Shown: one piece after another, positions 26,054-34,842 of the stretch
How positions within the stretch are numbered: position 1 is the first letter of the stretch
Layout of the letters: the number at the start of each line of letters is the position of its first letter
NCBI GenBank assembly: GCA_026702615.1
Contig: JAPPBY010000017.1
Location: 124,001-188,000 of the forward strand
Direction of reading: 5' to 3'
Length of the DNA stretch: 64,000 nucleotides
DNA from: Chloroflexota bacterium
GTDB taxonomy: Bacteria > Chloroflexota > Dehalococcoidia > Tepidiformales > Tepidiformaceae
The notes under the pieces: generated by a model
The model's input: the letters and a program-made list of their open reading frames with translations, nothing else
What the model was told of the DNA's origin: nothing
Database searches by the model: none
Position numbers and translations under genes: made by a program

Positions 26054-27007
26054 CTAGCCGCCCCTCGCCGCGGTGATGCGGATCCGCGGATCGATGAAGC
26101 CGTAGGCAATGTCGATGAGGATGTTGGCGAGGACGAAGAGGACCGAGCCGAAGAGCACCAGCCCGAGAACGACATCGAAGTCGAACCCGAGGACGGCCTG
26201 GAGTGATTCACGGGCGATGCCAGGGATGCCAAAGAGGAGCTCGACGAAGAGAGAGCCCGCGAACAGCCCGGGCAGGGAAAGCCCGATGGCCGTGATCATG
26301 GGAAGGAGGGCGTTCCGCACAACGTGCGACACCACGACGGTGCGCTCGCGCAATCCCTTGGCACGGGCCGTGCGGACATACTCCTCGTTGCTGACCTGGA
26401 TGACCGAGGCACGCATGAGCCGCGCAACTCCCGCTACGCCCGGCAGTGACATGACGAAGACGGGAAGGATGATGTTGGGGTGGAGGACGCCCTCGTAGGT
26501 GAGGTCGACCCAGCCCAACTGGAGCGCGAAGAGCCAGGGCGCAACGACCGCGGAGACAAAAACGGGGATCGAGTCGATCAAGAGCCAGAACCCGATGATG
26601 AGGGGATCGAGAAAGGACCCGCGTACCAGGGCGGCGTACACGCCGACGGGAATGCCCAGCCCAAAGACGAGGACAATCGCCATGATCCCCATCCCGGCAG
26701 AGACGCGAATTTTCGGAATGATGACTTCGGCCACGGAGAAGTCGCCGTGCTTCGTGGAGACGCCTAGGTCGCCCTGGAAGAGGTTCTGGACGTACTTTAA
26801 GTACTGGATGTGCAGGGGTCGGTCGTAGCCGTACTTCTGCCGCAGCCGTTCGGCGATCTCCTCGTCGTAGCGCTGGCCGAGGAGTGAATCGATGGGGTCC
26901 TGGGGTGCGAGCCGGAGCAGCAGGAAGACCAGGATCGAGATGGCAATGATCACCGGGACGGTCCAGAGAAGCCGCCTGATGACGTAGCCCGCGAGCCCCT
27001 GGCTCAC
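26054..27007 (-). CDS. Oligopeptide-type ABC transporter permease (DppB/OppB)
   Basis: Permease of 317 residues. The N-terminal transmembrane segment GYVIRRLLWTVPVIIAISILVFLLLRLAPQDP and the family's downstream LG(Q)RYDEEIAERLRQKYGYDRPLHIQY are clear, and the EAA-type loop is RTARAKGLRERTVVVSHVVRNALLP. GTG 27007 has AGGACGGA before it. The gene order binding protein, DppB, DppC on one strand supports a single import operon. Confidence 0.93.
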   Translation of the reverse strand: MSQGLAGYVIRRLLWTVPVIIAISILVFLLLRLAPQDPIDSLLGQRYDEEIAERLRQKYGYDRPLHIQYLKYVQNLFQGDLGVSTKHGDFSVAEVIIPKIRVSAGMGIMAIVLVFGLGIPVGVYAALVRGSFLDPLIIGFWLLIDSIPVFVSAVVAPWLFALQLGWVDLTYEGVLHPNIILPVFVMSLPGVAGVARLMRASVIQVSNEEYVRTARAKGLRERTVVVSHVVRNALLPMITAIGLSLPGLFAGSLFVELLFGIPGIARESLQAVLGFDFDVVLGLVLFGSVLFVLANILIDIAYGFIDPRIRITAARGG

Positions 27008-27013
27008 TCCGTC

Positions 27014-28741
27014 CTACTCTCCCGAAGTGTCGATCTCGATGTAGCGGTACTTGGGCACGATGGTACCGGGATCGACCCAGTTCTGGACGCACTCACGCAC
27101 AAGATAGTGACTGATCGTCCAGAAGGTGGGAATGATGGGGGCATCGTCGATGATGAGCTGCTCGGCCTCGTGGTAGAGCCGGAAGCGGGCCTCCTGGTCG
27201 CCCAGGGTGGCGGCCTCGTTGAGGAGGGCATCGACGCGCTCGTTTTCGTAGCCGGTGTGGTTGAGGCGGCTCTCGCTGGAGAAGAGCTTGCCGAGGAAGT
27301 TCTCGGGATCGGGGTAGTCGGCGATCCAGCCGGCCGAGTACATCTGGAAGGTGCCGCGGCGCAGCTCGCGCAGGTAGGCGGACCACTCGATGGCCTCGAT
27401 CTCGACCTCGACGCCGAGGGCTTCGCGCCACTGCTGCTGGTACGCCTGAAGGTTGTCGGGCGGGTCGCCGCCGCCACCGCTGAAGGTGAGGATAATGCGG
27501 GGCATGTCGTCGGCGTAGCGGGACTGCGCGAGCAGTTCCGCCGCGCGCTCCGGATCGTACGGGTAGGTCGTGACGGCCTCGGCGTAGCCGGGCAGGGTCG
27601 GCGGGAGGATGCCGTCGGCTACGACGGCGGCATCGAAGAAGAGAACCTCGTTGATGGCCTCGCGGTTGATGGCATGAGCGAACGCCTGCCGGACGAGCGG
27701 GTCGTCGAACGGGGGCTCGTTCACGTTGAAGCCGAGATAGAAAATGGAGAGCTGGGGCACGGGCCGGTAGAACTCGCTCAGCTCACTCTCGCCGCTGAGG
27801 ACCCCGGCAAGCTCGACCGCAGGCACGAGGGCGACGTGGATCTCGTCGTTCTGGAAGCGGGTCGAAAGTGAGCCGCCACTGAGGCTGAACACGACCTCGT
27901 CGACCTTGGGCGGACCAAGGTGGTAACGGTCGTTGGGGATGAGGACGATCTCCTCAAGGGGGCGGAACGTCTTGACGCGGAAGGGCCCGGTGCCGTTGGG
28001 CCTGCGTGTCCAGTTGTTCGGGTCGTCCTCGATCTGCTCGCGGTCGACCACATAGGCGACGGTGTAGGTGAGCTGCTGGAGGAAGTAGCTGATGGGCTCG
28101 GTGAGCTCGATGCGGAGGGTGTACTCGTCGACAACCTGGACGCCGCTGATGTCGTCGGCGCGGCCGTTGAACTTGTCCCGCACACCGACGATGTCGCCGA
28201 GGTAGTCGAGAACGGTGGGGGAGAAGTTGGCGGGGTCGGCGGCCCGCTCGAGGCTGTACTTGACGTCCTCGGCGGTAACGCGGCGGCCGTTGTGGAAGAC
28301 GACATCGTCGCGCAGGAAGAAGGTGTAGACGTGACCGCCGTCCGTGATCTCCCAGCGCTCGGCGATGTCGGGCACCACCTCCAGGTCGAGGTTCAGGGTA
28401 ACGAGGCCACCGAAGATCTCGGCGGTGTACTCGGCCGTGCTGGCATCGCCAATCTGGATGGGGTCGAAGACGGTGGCGGGGTCATCGCCGAAGGTGACGA
28501 GGCGGTTCTCGCCACAGATACCGCCAGTTGTTCGGTCGCCGTCGTCGCGATCATCGGCTTCCTGAGTGCTGCGGTCGTCGGTGGCATCGTCGCGGTCTGC
28601 CGAATCGCTGGCGGGACGGGCGGGCGTGTCGTCGCCGTCACCCCCATCGCCGCCGGAAAGCACAAGCACGAACACAACGGCAACCGCCACGATCAAGAGG
28701 GCGACGGCCCCCATCATCAGTCCGAGGGTGCGATTCGACAT
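27014..28741 (-). CDS. Peptide/nickel-type ABC transporter substrate-binding protein (SBP_bac_5)
   Basis: Extracytoplasmic solute-binding protein of 575 residues. Instead of a lipobox it has an uncleaved-looking hydrophobic anchor (about residues 8-29), followed by a 45-residue stalk very rich in Asp, Gly and Thr. The SBP_bac_5 domain then runs from about residue 85: TAEDVKYSLERAAD, FNVNEPPFDDPLVRQAFAHAINREAI, and YSAGWIADYPDPENFL. Only two Cys are present beyond the anchor. GGGAGAAACC precedes the ATG. It is the first gene of the importer operon. Confidence 0.93.
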   Translation of the reverse strand: MSNRTLGLMMGAVALLIVAVAVVFVLVLSGGDGGDGDDTPARPASDSADRDDATDDRSTQEADDRDDGDRTTGGICGENRLVTFGDDPATVFDPIQIGDASTAEYTAEIFGGLVTLNLDLEVVPDIAERWEITDGGHVYTFFLRDDVVFHNGRRVTAEDVKYSLERAADPANFSPTVLDYLGDIVGVRDKFNGRADDISGVQVVDEYTLRIELTEPISYFLQQLTYTVAYVVDREQIEDDPNNWTRRPNGTGPFRVKTFRPLEEIVLIPNDRYHLGPPKVDEVVFSLSGGSLSTRFQNDEIHVALVPAVELAGVLSGESELSEFYRPVPQLSIFYLGFNVNEPPFDDPLVRQAFAHAINREAINEVLFFDAAVVADGILPPTLPGYAEAVTTYPYDPERAAELLAQSRYADDMPRIILTFSGGGGDPPDNLQAYQQQWREALGVEVEIEAIEWSAYLRELRRGTFQMYSAGWIADYPDPENFLGKLFSSESRLNHTGYENERVDALLNEAATLGDQEARFRLYHEAEQLIIDDAPIIPTFWTISHYLVRECVQNWVDPGTIVPKYRYIEIDTSGE

Positions 28742-28851
28742 ACGGTTTCTCCCGACTAGTCGTTGTGAAGCTGATTAACTCGCGGAGCGGGCTGCCGTCC
28801 GCGCTGCAATGAGGATAGCGTACCGAATCGCCCGCTCCACAGTGACGCCGC

Positions 28852-30630
28852 TCACTCGTCTTTACCTTCGTCAACGATGCTCAACCCGAGCTCGTCGAGC
28901 TGGTCCTGGCCGACCGGCTGGGGCGAGCCCATGAGGGGGTCGCTGCCCGAGGAGGCCTTGGGGAAGGCGATGACGTCTCGAATGTTGGGGGTCCCGACGA
29001 GCTCCATGAGCACGCGGTCGATGCCGGCGGCAATGCCGCCCATGGGCGGGGCGCCGTACTCGAGGGCATCGAGGAGAACGCCGAAGCGGTCCTGCATCTC
29101 CTCGTCGGTGTAGTTCATGAGGCGCAGGACCTGTTCTTGCTCGTCGCGACGGTGGATACGGACGGAGCCACCAGCGATCTCAGTGCCGTTCAGGATGAGG
29201 TCGTACTGCTTCGCGCGGACGGCGCCGGGGTCGGACTCGAGCAGGGGCGCATCCTCTTCCTCAAAGACGCTGAAGGGGTTGTGGAGGGCGTCCCAGCGCT
29301 CTTCCTCGGCGCTCCACTCGAGGAGGGGGAAGCCGGTGACCCAGGCGAAGGAGAGCACATCGGGGTCGATCAGCTCGAGGCGCTGGGCGAGCTCGTCGCG
29401 CACGAGCGCCATAGAGGCAGCGACGACCGCGGGCTGGTCGGCAACGAGGAAGAGCATGTCGCCGTCTTCGGCCCCGGTGAGGGTGCGGAGCTGCCCGATC
29501 TCCTCCTCCGAGAGGAAGCGGGCGATGGGCGAGCGCAGCTCACCGCCGGCAAGGTAGCCGATGTTGGCCAGCCCCCTGGCGCCTCCGCCGCGGGCGACCT
29601 CGACGAGGGAATCGATGCCGCGGCGCGCCATCTCAGCCTGGCCTGGGACGCGCATGGCGCGCACCTCGCCGCCACTGGCGAGCGCTCCCGCGAACACCTG
29701 GAACCCCGACTCGCGCACAGCGTCGCTGACGTCGACGAATTCGAGGCCGAAGCGAAGGTCGGGGCGGTCGATGCCGTAGCGGGCCATGGCGTCTGCGTAA
29801 TCGATGCGGGGGAAGGGGGTCTGGGCGAGGCGCCTGCCTCCGCCGAAGCGGAGGGCGACCTCGGTGAACAGCTCCTCCACAAGAGAGATGACGTCCTCCT
29901 CGTCGACGAAGGCCATCTCGAGGTCGAGCTGGGTGAGCTCGACGATGCGGTTGGCTCGGGTGTCTTCGTCGCGATAGCAGCGGGCCATCTGGAAATAGCG
30001 TTCGAAGCCGCCGACCATCAGCAGCTCCTTCATGATCTGGGGCGACTGGGGCAGGGCGAAGAAGTGGCCGTGCTGGAGCCGGGAGGGGACGAGGAAGTCA
30101 CGGGCGCCCTCAGGCGTGGACTTGATGAGCGTGGGGGTCTCAATCTCGTAGAAACCGCGCTCGGAGAGGAACTCGCGCATGAAGAGCACGACTTCATGGC
30201 GCAGCCGGATGACCTCGGCGACACCCGGGCGGCGCAGGTCGACGTAGCGGTGGCGGAGGCGGACGAGCTCGTCGACCTCGCTCTCGTCGTTGACGGCGAA
30301 GGGCGGCGTGAGGGCTTCGTTCAGCACCTCGACGCGGGTGGGGAAGACTTCAATCTCGCCGGTCGGCATGTCGGCGTTGACGGTCTCGGGGGAACGGCGC
30401 CGGACCGTTCCCTCGACCCCGAGCACCCACTCGGAGCGGGCGCGGTGGCCGGCCTCGTGGGCCTCGGCGTTCTCCGGGTCGATGACGACCTGGACGATGC
30501 CGTGCGAGTCGCGGAGGTCGATGAAGATGAGGCCGCCGTGGTCGCGGCGGCGGTGGACCCAGCCGGCGAGGCGCACGGTGCGGCCCTCATCACCGGCTGT
30601 GAGGTCACCTGCGAAGGCGTCTTTGAGCAT
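28852..30630 (-). CDS. aspS: Aspartyl-tRNA synthetase, bacterial type, probably non-discriminating
   Basis: Class II synthetase of 592 residues with an N-terminal OB fold, catalytic core, inserted GAD domain and C-terminal motif 3 (APPMGGIAAGIDRVLMELVG). The anticodon-binding fold reads GWVHRRRDHGGLIFIDLRD. His and Gly in RRRDHGG match enzymes that charge both tRNA-Asp and tRNA-Asn, whereas discriminating ones carry Leu there, so this bacterium may make Asn-tRNA by transamidation. Motif 2 reads CYRDEDTRANRIVELTQLD, departing from the usual RADRQPEFTQ. It is preceded by a strong leaderless-type promoter. Confidence 0.93.
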   Translation of the reverse strand: MLKDAFAGDLTAGDEGRTVRLAGWVHRRRDHGGLIFIDLRDSHGIVQVVIDPENAEAHEAGHRARSEWVLGVEGTVRRRSPETVNADMPTGEIEVFPTRVEVLNEALTPPFAVNDESEVDELVRLRHRYVDLRRPGVAEVIRLRHEVVLFMREFLSERGFYEIETPTLIKSTPEGARDFLVPSRLQHGHFFALPQSPQIMKELLMVGGFERYFQMARCYRDEDTRANRIVELTQLDLEMAFVDEEDVISLVEELFTEVALRFGGGRRLAQTPFPRIDYADAMARYGIDRPDLRFGLEFVDVSDAVRESGFQVFAGALASGGEVRAMRVPGQAEMARRGIDSLVEVARGGGARGLANIGYLAGGELRSPIARFLSEEEIGQLRTLTGAEDGDMLFLVADQPAVVAASMALVRDELAQRLELIDPDVLSFAWVTGFPLLEWSAEEERWDALHNPFSVFEEEDAPLLESDPGAVRAKQYDLILNGTEIAGGSVRIHRRDEQEQVLRLMNYTDEEMQDRFGVLLDALEYGAPPMGGIAAGIDRVLMELVGTPNIRDVIAFPKASSGSDPLMGSPQPVGQDQLDELGLSIVDEGKDE

Positions 30631-30635
30631 AGGTC

Positions 30636-30664
30636 AGCCTACCGCGAGCCCCTTCAAGGACCAA
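30636..30664 (-). promoter_or_regulatory. Promoter of aspS, leaderless type
   Basis: On the minus strand TTGGTC (30659-30664), 17 bases, TAGGCT (30636-30641). The -10 ends 5 bases before the aspS ATG, so the predicted transcript begins at the A of the start codon. There is no Shine-Dalgarno sequence. Confidence 0.6.
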
Positions 30665-30682
30665 CGCGACGGGAGTCGGGCG

Positions 30683-31039
30683 TCAGGGGGAGGCGAGGAG
30701 GTCGCGAAGCTCTTCCTGGTAAGCGCCTTCGACATCCTGCTCGACACGCTCCTGGAAGCGGCGGTAGGCGGCCACAAGCTCCTCGGCTGCGGGAGTGAGG
30801 GCGGTACGCCCGCCGCCGGCGCCACCCACCTCGGAGTGAACCAGGGGGCGGCCGAGGTTTGTCTCGATCTCCTTCACCTTGCCCCAGGCCCGCCGGTAGC
30901 TGAGACCGAGGGCGGAGGCAGCCTCAGCGAGCGAACCCGTCTCGGCGACGAGCTCCAGCAGGCGGACGCGGTAGTCGGACATGACAAGCTGGCCATCGGT
31001 CTCGATCCACAGCTTCTGACGGGGTTCCGAGGAGGCCAT
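30683..31039 (-). CDS. ModE-like (LysR-type winged helix) DNA-binding regulator
   Basis: A 118-residue protein matching only the DNA-binding half of ModE: MSDYRVRLLELVAETGSLAEAASALGLSYRRAWGKVKEIETNLGRPL, then GGAGGGRTALTPAAEELVAAYRRF. The C-terminal TOBE domains that bind molybdate in E. coli ModE are absent. Such single-domain forms are widespread and either pair with a separate sensor or respond indirectly. It is a candidate regulator of the mod, moeA, mogA and molybdoenzyme genes in this window. A TAGGCT box ends 9 bases before its ATG. Confidence 0.85.
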   Translation of the reverse strand: MASSEPRQKLWIETDGQLVMSDYRVRLLELVAETGSLAEAASALGLSYRRAWGKVKEIETNLGRPLVHSEVGGAGGGRTALTPAAEELVAAYRRFQERVEQDVEGAYQEELRDLLASP

Positions 31040-31073
31040 CGCGAGGCGAGCCTAGCATGCGCGTGAGCGCGAC

Positions 31074-31793
31074 TCAGCCGTTCAGGTCGTTGCGAGAGGT
31101 TTGCACGGCGTGTACGTGCGCGAAGTCGTTCACGGAGAGCACGACGCGGCGGTCGCCATCGACGCGCGCGGTCGTGATCGAGGTGTGGTGCAGGGGGAAT
31201 ACCTGGTCGACGGACGACGAGAGGGTCTCGGAGAGGAAATGGTTGATGACGCCGGCGTGGCAGGCCACGACCACGCGCTTTCCCCGGTTGGCTTCCGCGA
31301 TCTCGGCGATGGCGCCCGTGACGCGGCGGCGGAAGGCGGGCACGTCCTCGGCATCGGGCCAGATGGAGTCGAGCCCTGTGCGATTCTGCTCTCGCATCAG
31401 CTCGACGAAGCGCTCCGTGCCGTAGTGGTCGATGACGCCGAGGTGCTGGGGCGCCTTCTGGAACTGCTCGATCTCGCGCAGACCTTCGTGGACGACCGGC
31501 TCGAGGCCGTGGTGGCGGGCGATCTCCCCGGCGGTCACGCGAGCGCGGCTGAGGGGGCTGCAGTGGACCGCATCGATTGCGGCGGTCGCGAGGCGTTCAC
31601 CGACGACACGGGCCTGCTCCCGTCCAAGCTCGGACAGGGGCGCATCGACGACTTCTCCCATGGGCATGTTCGCCCAGATGTGCTGCTCGCCGTGGCGGAC
31701 GAGCAGCAACTCGGTCATGCCTTCGAGCGATTCGATGAAGGGATTCTCAAGGTCGACGAGGCGTACGCGGCGCGGTTTCGCGGTGTCAGTCAT
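31074..31793 (-). CDS. Histidine phosphatase (phosphoglycerate mutase) family protein
   Basis: A 239-residue protein with TELLLVRHGEQHIWANMP (catalytic His in RHG), AVHCSPLSRARVTAGEIA, a Glu-containing LREIEQFQ and VVACHAGVINHFL (second His). Members dephosphorylate sugar phosphates, nucleotides or phosphoproteins; specificity is not evident. The 25 residues before the RHG strand are an extension. I keep ATG 31793 because a TACGCT box lies 8 bases before it; initiation at the internal MTELLL is the alternative. It diverges from the midA-like gene across a near-perfect palindrome. Confidence 0.88.
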   Translation of the reverse strand: MTDTAKPRRVRLVDLENPFIESLEGMTELLLVRHGEQHIWANMPMGEVVDAPLSELGREQARVVGERLATAAIDAVHCSPLSRARVTAGEIARHHGLEPVVHEGLREIEQFQKAPQHLGVIDHYGTERFVELMREQNRTGLDSIWPDAEDVPAFRRRVTGAIAEIAEANRGKRVVVACHAGVINHFLSETLSSSVDQVFPLHHTSITTARVDGDRRVVLSVNDFAHVHAVQTSRNDLNG

Positions 31794-31798
31794 CGCGT

Positions 31799-31815
31799 GG
31801 GAGCGTAGCGCTCCC
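31799..31815. promoter_or_regulatory. Perfect palindrome in divergent promoter region
   Basis: GGGAGCG-TAG-CGCTCCC: 7 bp arms around a 3-base spacer. It contains the TACGCT -10 box of the minus-strand phosphatase gene and lies 45 bases before the plus-strand MidA gene. Position and symmetry suit an operator bound by a dimeric regulator; no regulator is identified. Confidence 0.45.
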
Positions 31816-31859
31816 ATCGCGAACGGGACAGTGCCGCGCCGGCGGGGGAGAATCCCCGC

Positions 31860-32936
31860 ATGGCGCTCGACCTGGACCCGGGACTGGGGGCGGTAGGCAA
31901 CCCCGCGCTCGTGAAGGCGATCATCGAGGAGATGGACGGCGGGGCGATCCCGTTCGAACGCTTCATGGAGCTGGCGCTGTACCACCCGGAGCACGGCTAC
32001 TACCGGAAGCCGGGGCGGATCGGGACGGGCGGGGACTTCCTCACGAGCCCGGTGATCCACCCGATGTTCGGATGGGCGGCCGGAGGCTGGTGCGAATGGG
32101 TCTGGGAGGGGCTGGGGCGGCCGTCGCCGTTCACGATCATCGAGCCCGGGGCCGGGGAGGGTGCGCTCGCGACATCGCTGCTGGACTGGGCCGAGGGGCG
32201 GGGCGGCGAATTCGCCGAGGCGCTGCGCTACGTCGCGATCGAGCCGAACGCGCGTGGTTCGGACACGCGCATCGAGTGGCTCGATGAGGCGCCGCCAGTG
32301 GCGGAGGCGGGCGTCGTGCTCTCGAACGAGCTGTTCGATGCGCTGCCAGTGCGCCTGTTCGAGGTGGAAGGACGGGGGCCGGTCGAGGTCTGGGTGCGCT
32401 GGGACGGCGAGGCCTTCGTCGAGGCGCGGGGCAGCATCGCGACCATCGACGGGGCGCCGGCCGCGGGGCGGTTCGAGGTGAGCGGGCGCGCCCACGCCAC
32501 GATGCTGGCGATGTGCGACCTGATCGAGCGCGGCGCGGTGCTGACCTTCGACTACGGGTATCCGGAAGACGAACTGTGGGCCGACTGGCGGACGCAGGGG
32601 ACGCTGCTCTGCTTCCACCGACACACGGCGCACGAGGATCCGTACCGGTACGTGGGAGAGCAAGACCTGACCGCCCACGTCAACCTCTCCGAGCTGGAGC
32701 TGGCGATGGAGCTGGCAGGGTTCACCGCGTTCGTGCCGGTCACGCAGGCGGCGTTCCTGACCGAGGCGGGTCTGGGCAGTCTGGTCGAGAGCGTGCGGGA
32801 CCACCTGCCGGAGTATTTCGCACGACGGCGGGCGTTCCAGCAGCTCACCGACGCGGCGGGGCTGGGCCGCATCCGGGTGCTTGCGGGGACGCGCGGCCTC
32901 GACGGCGTCCCGCCCGGATTCGGGGGCACGGAGTGA
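31860..32936 (+). CDS. MidA/NDUFAF7-family SAM-dependent methyltransferase
   Basis: A 358-residue class I methyltransferase of the Methyltransf_28 family. It has the distinctive N-terminus IPFERFMELALYHPEHGYYRKPGRIGTGGDFLTSP, motif I FTIIEPGAGEGALA, VVLSNELFDALPVRLFEV, and the carboxyl-half FDYGYP and Gln/Asp motif EQDLTAHVNLSEL. The mitochondrial member methylates an arginine in a complex I subunit; bacterial roles are little studied. It overlaps the peroxiredoxin gene (GTGA). GAGAAT six bases before the ATG is a weak -10. Confidence 0.9.
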   Translation: MALDLDPGLGAVGNPALVKAIIEEMDGGAIPFERFMELALYHPEHGYYRKPGRIGTGGDFLTSPVIHPMFGWAAGGWCEWVWEGLGRPSPFTIIEPGAGEGALATSLLDWAEGRGGEFAEALRYVAIEPNARGSDTRIEWLDEAPPVAEAGVVLSNELFDALPVRLFEVEGRGPVEVWVRWDGEAFVEARGSIATIDGAPAAGRFEVSGRAHATMLAMCDLIERGAVLTFDYGYPEDELWADWRTQGTLLCFHRHTAHEDPYRYVGEQDLTAHVNLSELELAMELAGFTAFVPVTQAAFLTEAGLGSLVESVRDHLPEYFARRRAFQQLTDAAGLGRIRVLAGTRGLDGVPPGFGGTE

Positions 32937-33448
32937 CGGCCGAGGAGCGCGAGCCCGCGACGACCGCACCCCCTCGCGAGGAGCCAATCGGCCCGGGCGA
33001 GCGGGCGCCCCTGTTCCGCCTGCCCGCCGTGACGACGGAAGCGGAGCAGATAGAGGTGTCGTTCGAGGACGTGCTCGCGGAAGGCGACGTGCTGCTGGTC
33101 TTCTACCAGGACGACGGCATGCCTATCTGCACGAGCGAGTTGAAGGCGTTCGCGCAGGAGCACGAGACCCTGCGCTCAGCGGGTGTGCAGGTGTTCGGCA
33201 TGAACACGAACGGGCTCGGGTCGCACGCGCGCTTCCAGGAGCGGGATCGCTTTCCGTTTCCCCTCTTCAGCGACTTCTTCGGCGAGGTGGTGCGGGCCTA
33301 TGGACTGTGGGACGAGGACGAGCGGAAGTCGCGACGGGCACTAGTGCTGGTCGGAGGCGACGGGGTGGTGCGGTACGTGGAGCCGCACTTCAATCCGGGG
33401 AACCTGGCCGCGTTCGAGGCCGTGTTCACGGAACTGGGCCTGGCCTAG
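32933..33448 (+). CDS. Peroxiredoxin (AhpC/TSA, BCP-like)
   Basis: Thioredoxin-fold peroxidase of 171 residues starting at GTG 32933 inside the MidA stop. The domain begins IGPGERAPLFRLPAV. The likely peroxidatic Cys is in VFYQDDGMPICTSELKAF, aligning with the PGCT motif of BCP/PrxQ although Pro-Gly is replaced by Pro-Ile; this is the only obvious Cys, so a 1-Cys mechanism is expected. GMNTNGLGSHARFQE and FPLFSDFFGEVVRAYGLW complete the fold. No signal peptide, so cytosolic. Confidence 0.85.
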   Translation: MTAEEREPATTAPPREEPIGPGERAPLFRLPAVTTEAEQIEVSFEDVLAEGDVLLVFYQDDGMPICTSELKAFAQEHETLRSAGVQVFGMNTNGLGSHARFQERDRFPFPLFSDFFGEVVRAYGLWDEDERKSRRALVLVGGDGVVRYVEPHFNPGNLAAFEAVFTELGLA

Positions 33449-33531
33449 CGACTCGACCCAGGGGCAGGGCTGGCCTACGGTGTCGGGAAGCCGCGACGGG
33501 GGCGAGCGCGGCGACCTGACGGGAGACGTGC

Positions 33532-34341
33532 ATGACGCGCAAGCGAATACTCATCGGAGCAGGCGTGGCCGCGGTGGCGGTCATCGCGGTCGCGATCTTC
33601 CTGATCTACTGGTTCGTGATCCGGGACGACTCGCCACCCGCCGTGGACCTCCAGGAAGCGGTCTCCACGGTGGAGGAGGAAGCGACGCCAGACTCGACCC
33701 CCGCACCCAGCCCAAGCCCTGCGGCTACGGCGACCGAAGCAGCTACAGCCACAGCCGCGACCGCAACGACCGCCCCGGCTAGCCAGCCGGAGGCGGAGGC
33801 GGGAGGAGTCGACGGCACCTGGACGCTCTCGGGGCAGGGCGAGAGCTTTGTTGGCTACCGGGTCGAGGAGGAGCTTGCGACGATCGGCTACAAGGAGGCG
33901 GTGGGCCGGAGCCCGACGATCGATGCGACCATCACGATCGCCGGGGGCCAGCTCACGGGCGTGACGGTGACGGCCGATCTCCGCGACCTGAAGAGCGACG
34001 ACTCCCGCAGGGATGGGGCGATCCGCAACCAGGCGCTGGAATCGAACCAGTTCCCCATGGCCACGTTCGAGCTGACCGAACCGCTCGCGGTCCCGGACGG
34101 CCTCGCGGCCGGGGAGCCGATCAGCGTCGAGGCGAACGGAACGCTGACGCTCCACGGCGTCACGCGTGAGGTGACGATCCCGATCGAGGCGGAACTGGCG
34201 AACGGCGTGCTGGTCCTGGTCGGCTCGCTGCCGATCGTGTTCGCGGACTACGACATCGCGCAGCCACGATCGCCGATCCTGGTCTCGATCGAGGACAACG
34301 GCGTCATGGAGCTCCAGCTGTTCCTGGAGCGCGCGCCCTAG
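33532..34341 (+). CDS. Membrane-anchored YceI family protein
   Basis: A 269-residue exported protein. A transmembrane anchor at residues about 5-28 (ILIGAGVAAVAVIAVAIFLIYW) is followed by a Pro/Ala/Thr-rich stalk of about 55 residues and a YceI-like lipocalin barrel from about residue 95: TWTLSGQGESFVGYRV, VTVTADLRDLKSDDSRRD, FPMATFELTEPL, and LTLHGVTREVTIPIEAEL. YceI proteins bind isoprenoid lipids or quinones and are often linked to stress or cytochromes; no haem motif is here. The anchor-stalk-domain layout recurs in this window. Confidence 0.9.
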   Translation: MTRKRILIGAGVAAVAVIAVAIFLIYWFVIRDDSPPAVDLQEAVSTVEEEATPDSTPAPSPSPAATATEAATATAATATTAPASQPEAEAGGVDGTWTLSGQGESFVGYRVEEELATIGYKEAVGRSPTIDATITIAGGQLTGVTVTADLRDLKSDDSRRDGAIRNQALESNQFPMATFELTEPLAVPDGLAAGEPISVEANGTLTLHGVTREVTIPIEAELANGVLVLVGSLPIVFADYDIAQPRSPILVSIEDNGVMELQLFLERAP

Positions 34342-34354
34342 CGATGGACGTGCG

Positions 34355-34384
34355 TTGACGGCGCGATCCTCCCGTTCCTAGCAT
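34355..34384 (+). promoter_or_regulatory. Promoter of the IscU/SufU gene
   Basis: TTGACG (34355-34360), 18 bases, TAGCAT (34379-34384). The -10 ends 10 bases before the ATG at 34395, giving a leader of only about 3 or 4 bases. Confidence 0.6.
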
Positions 34385-34394
34385 GGACTGACGC

Positions 34395-34769
34395 ATGGCC
34401 GCCTATTCCGAAACCGTAGTGGATCACTTCGAGAATCCGCGAAACGCAGGCGAGATGGACTCGCCCGACGGCGAGGCGACGGTGCGCAATCCCGTCTGCG
34501 GCGACCGCATGCAGGTGATGCTTCGCATCAACGACGGGCGCATCGCAAAGCTGCAGTGGCTGACGCGCGGCTGTCCCGCCGCAATCGCCACCAGCTCCTG
34601 GACAAGCGAGCACGTCGAGGGGTGGACGCTGGCGGAGGCGGAAGCGCTCACGCGGGAGGCGATCGCCGAGGGGATCGGTGGGCTGCCGAGAGACAAACTG
34701 CACTGCAGCGTGCTCGCGGCGGATGCGCTGCAGGGGGCGATCGCGGACTACCGCACACGGACGGGCTGA
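34395..34769 (+). CDS. IscU/SufU/NifU-N type iron-sulfur scaffold protein
   Basis: A 124-residue scaffold with the three ligand cysteines in order: RNPVCGDRM, TRGCPAAIATSSW and KLHCSVLAADAL, with the Asp after the first Cys (CGD) that supports cluster transfer. It begins MAAYSETVVDHFENPRNAG, the usual NifU_N start. It lacks the small SufU insertion before the second Cys, so IscU-like is the better label. No cysteine desulfurase is adjacent. Expressed from its own promoter. Confidence 0.92.
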   Translation: MAAYSETVVDHFENPRNAGEMDSPDGEATVRNPVCGDRMQVMLRINDGRIAKLQWLTRGCPAAIATSSWTSEHVEGWTLAEAEALTREAIAEGIGGLPRDKLHCSVLAADALQGAIADYRTRTG

Positions 34770-34842
34770 CGGCGGCTGCGTCTGTGCATTTGGTCACAAG
34801 CGGTCGTATGATGCGGCCACTGGCACCGGAGGCGCCGCCGCA

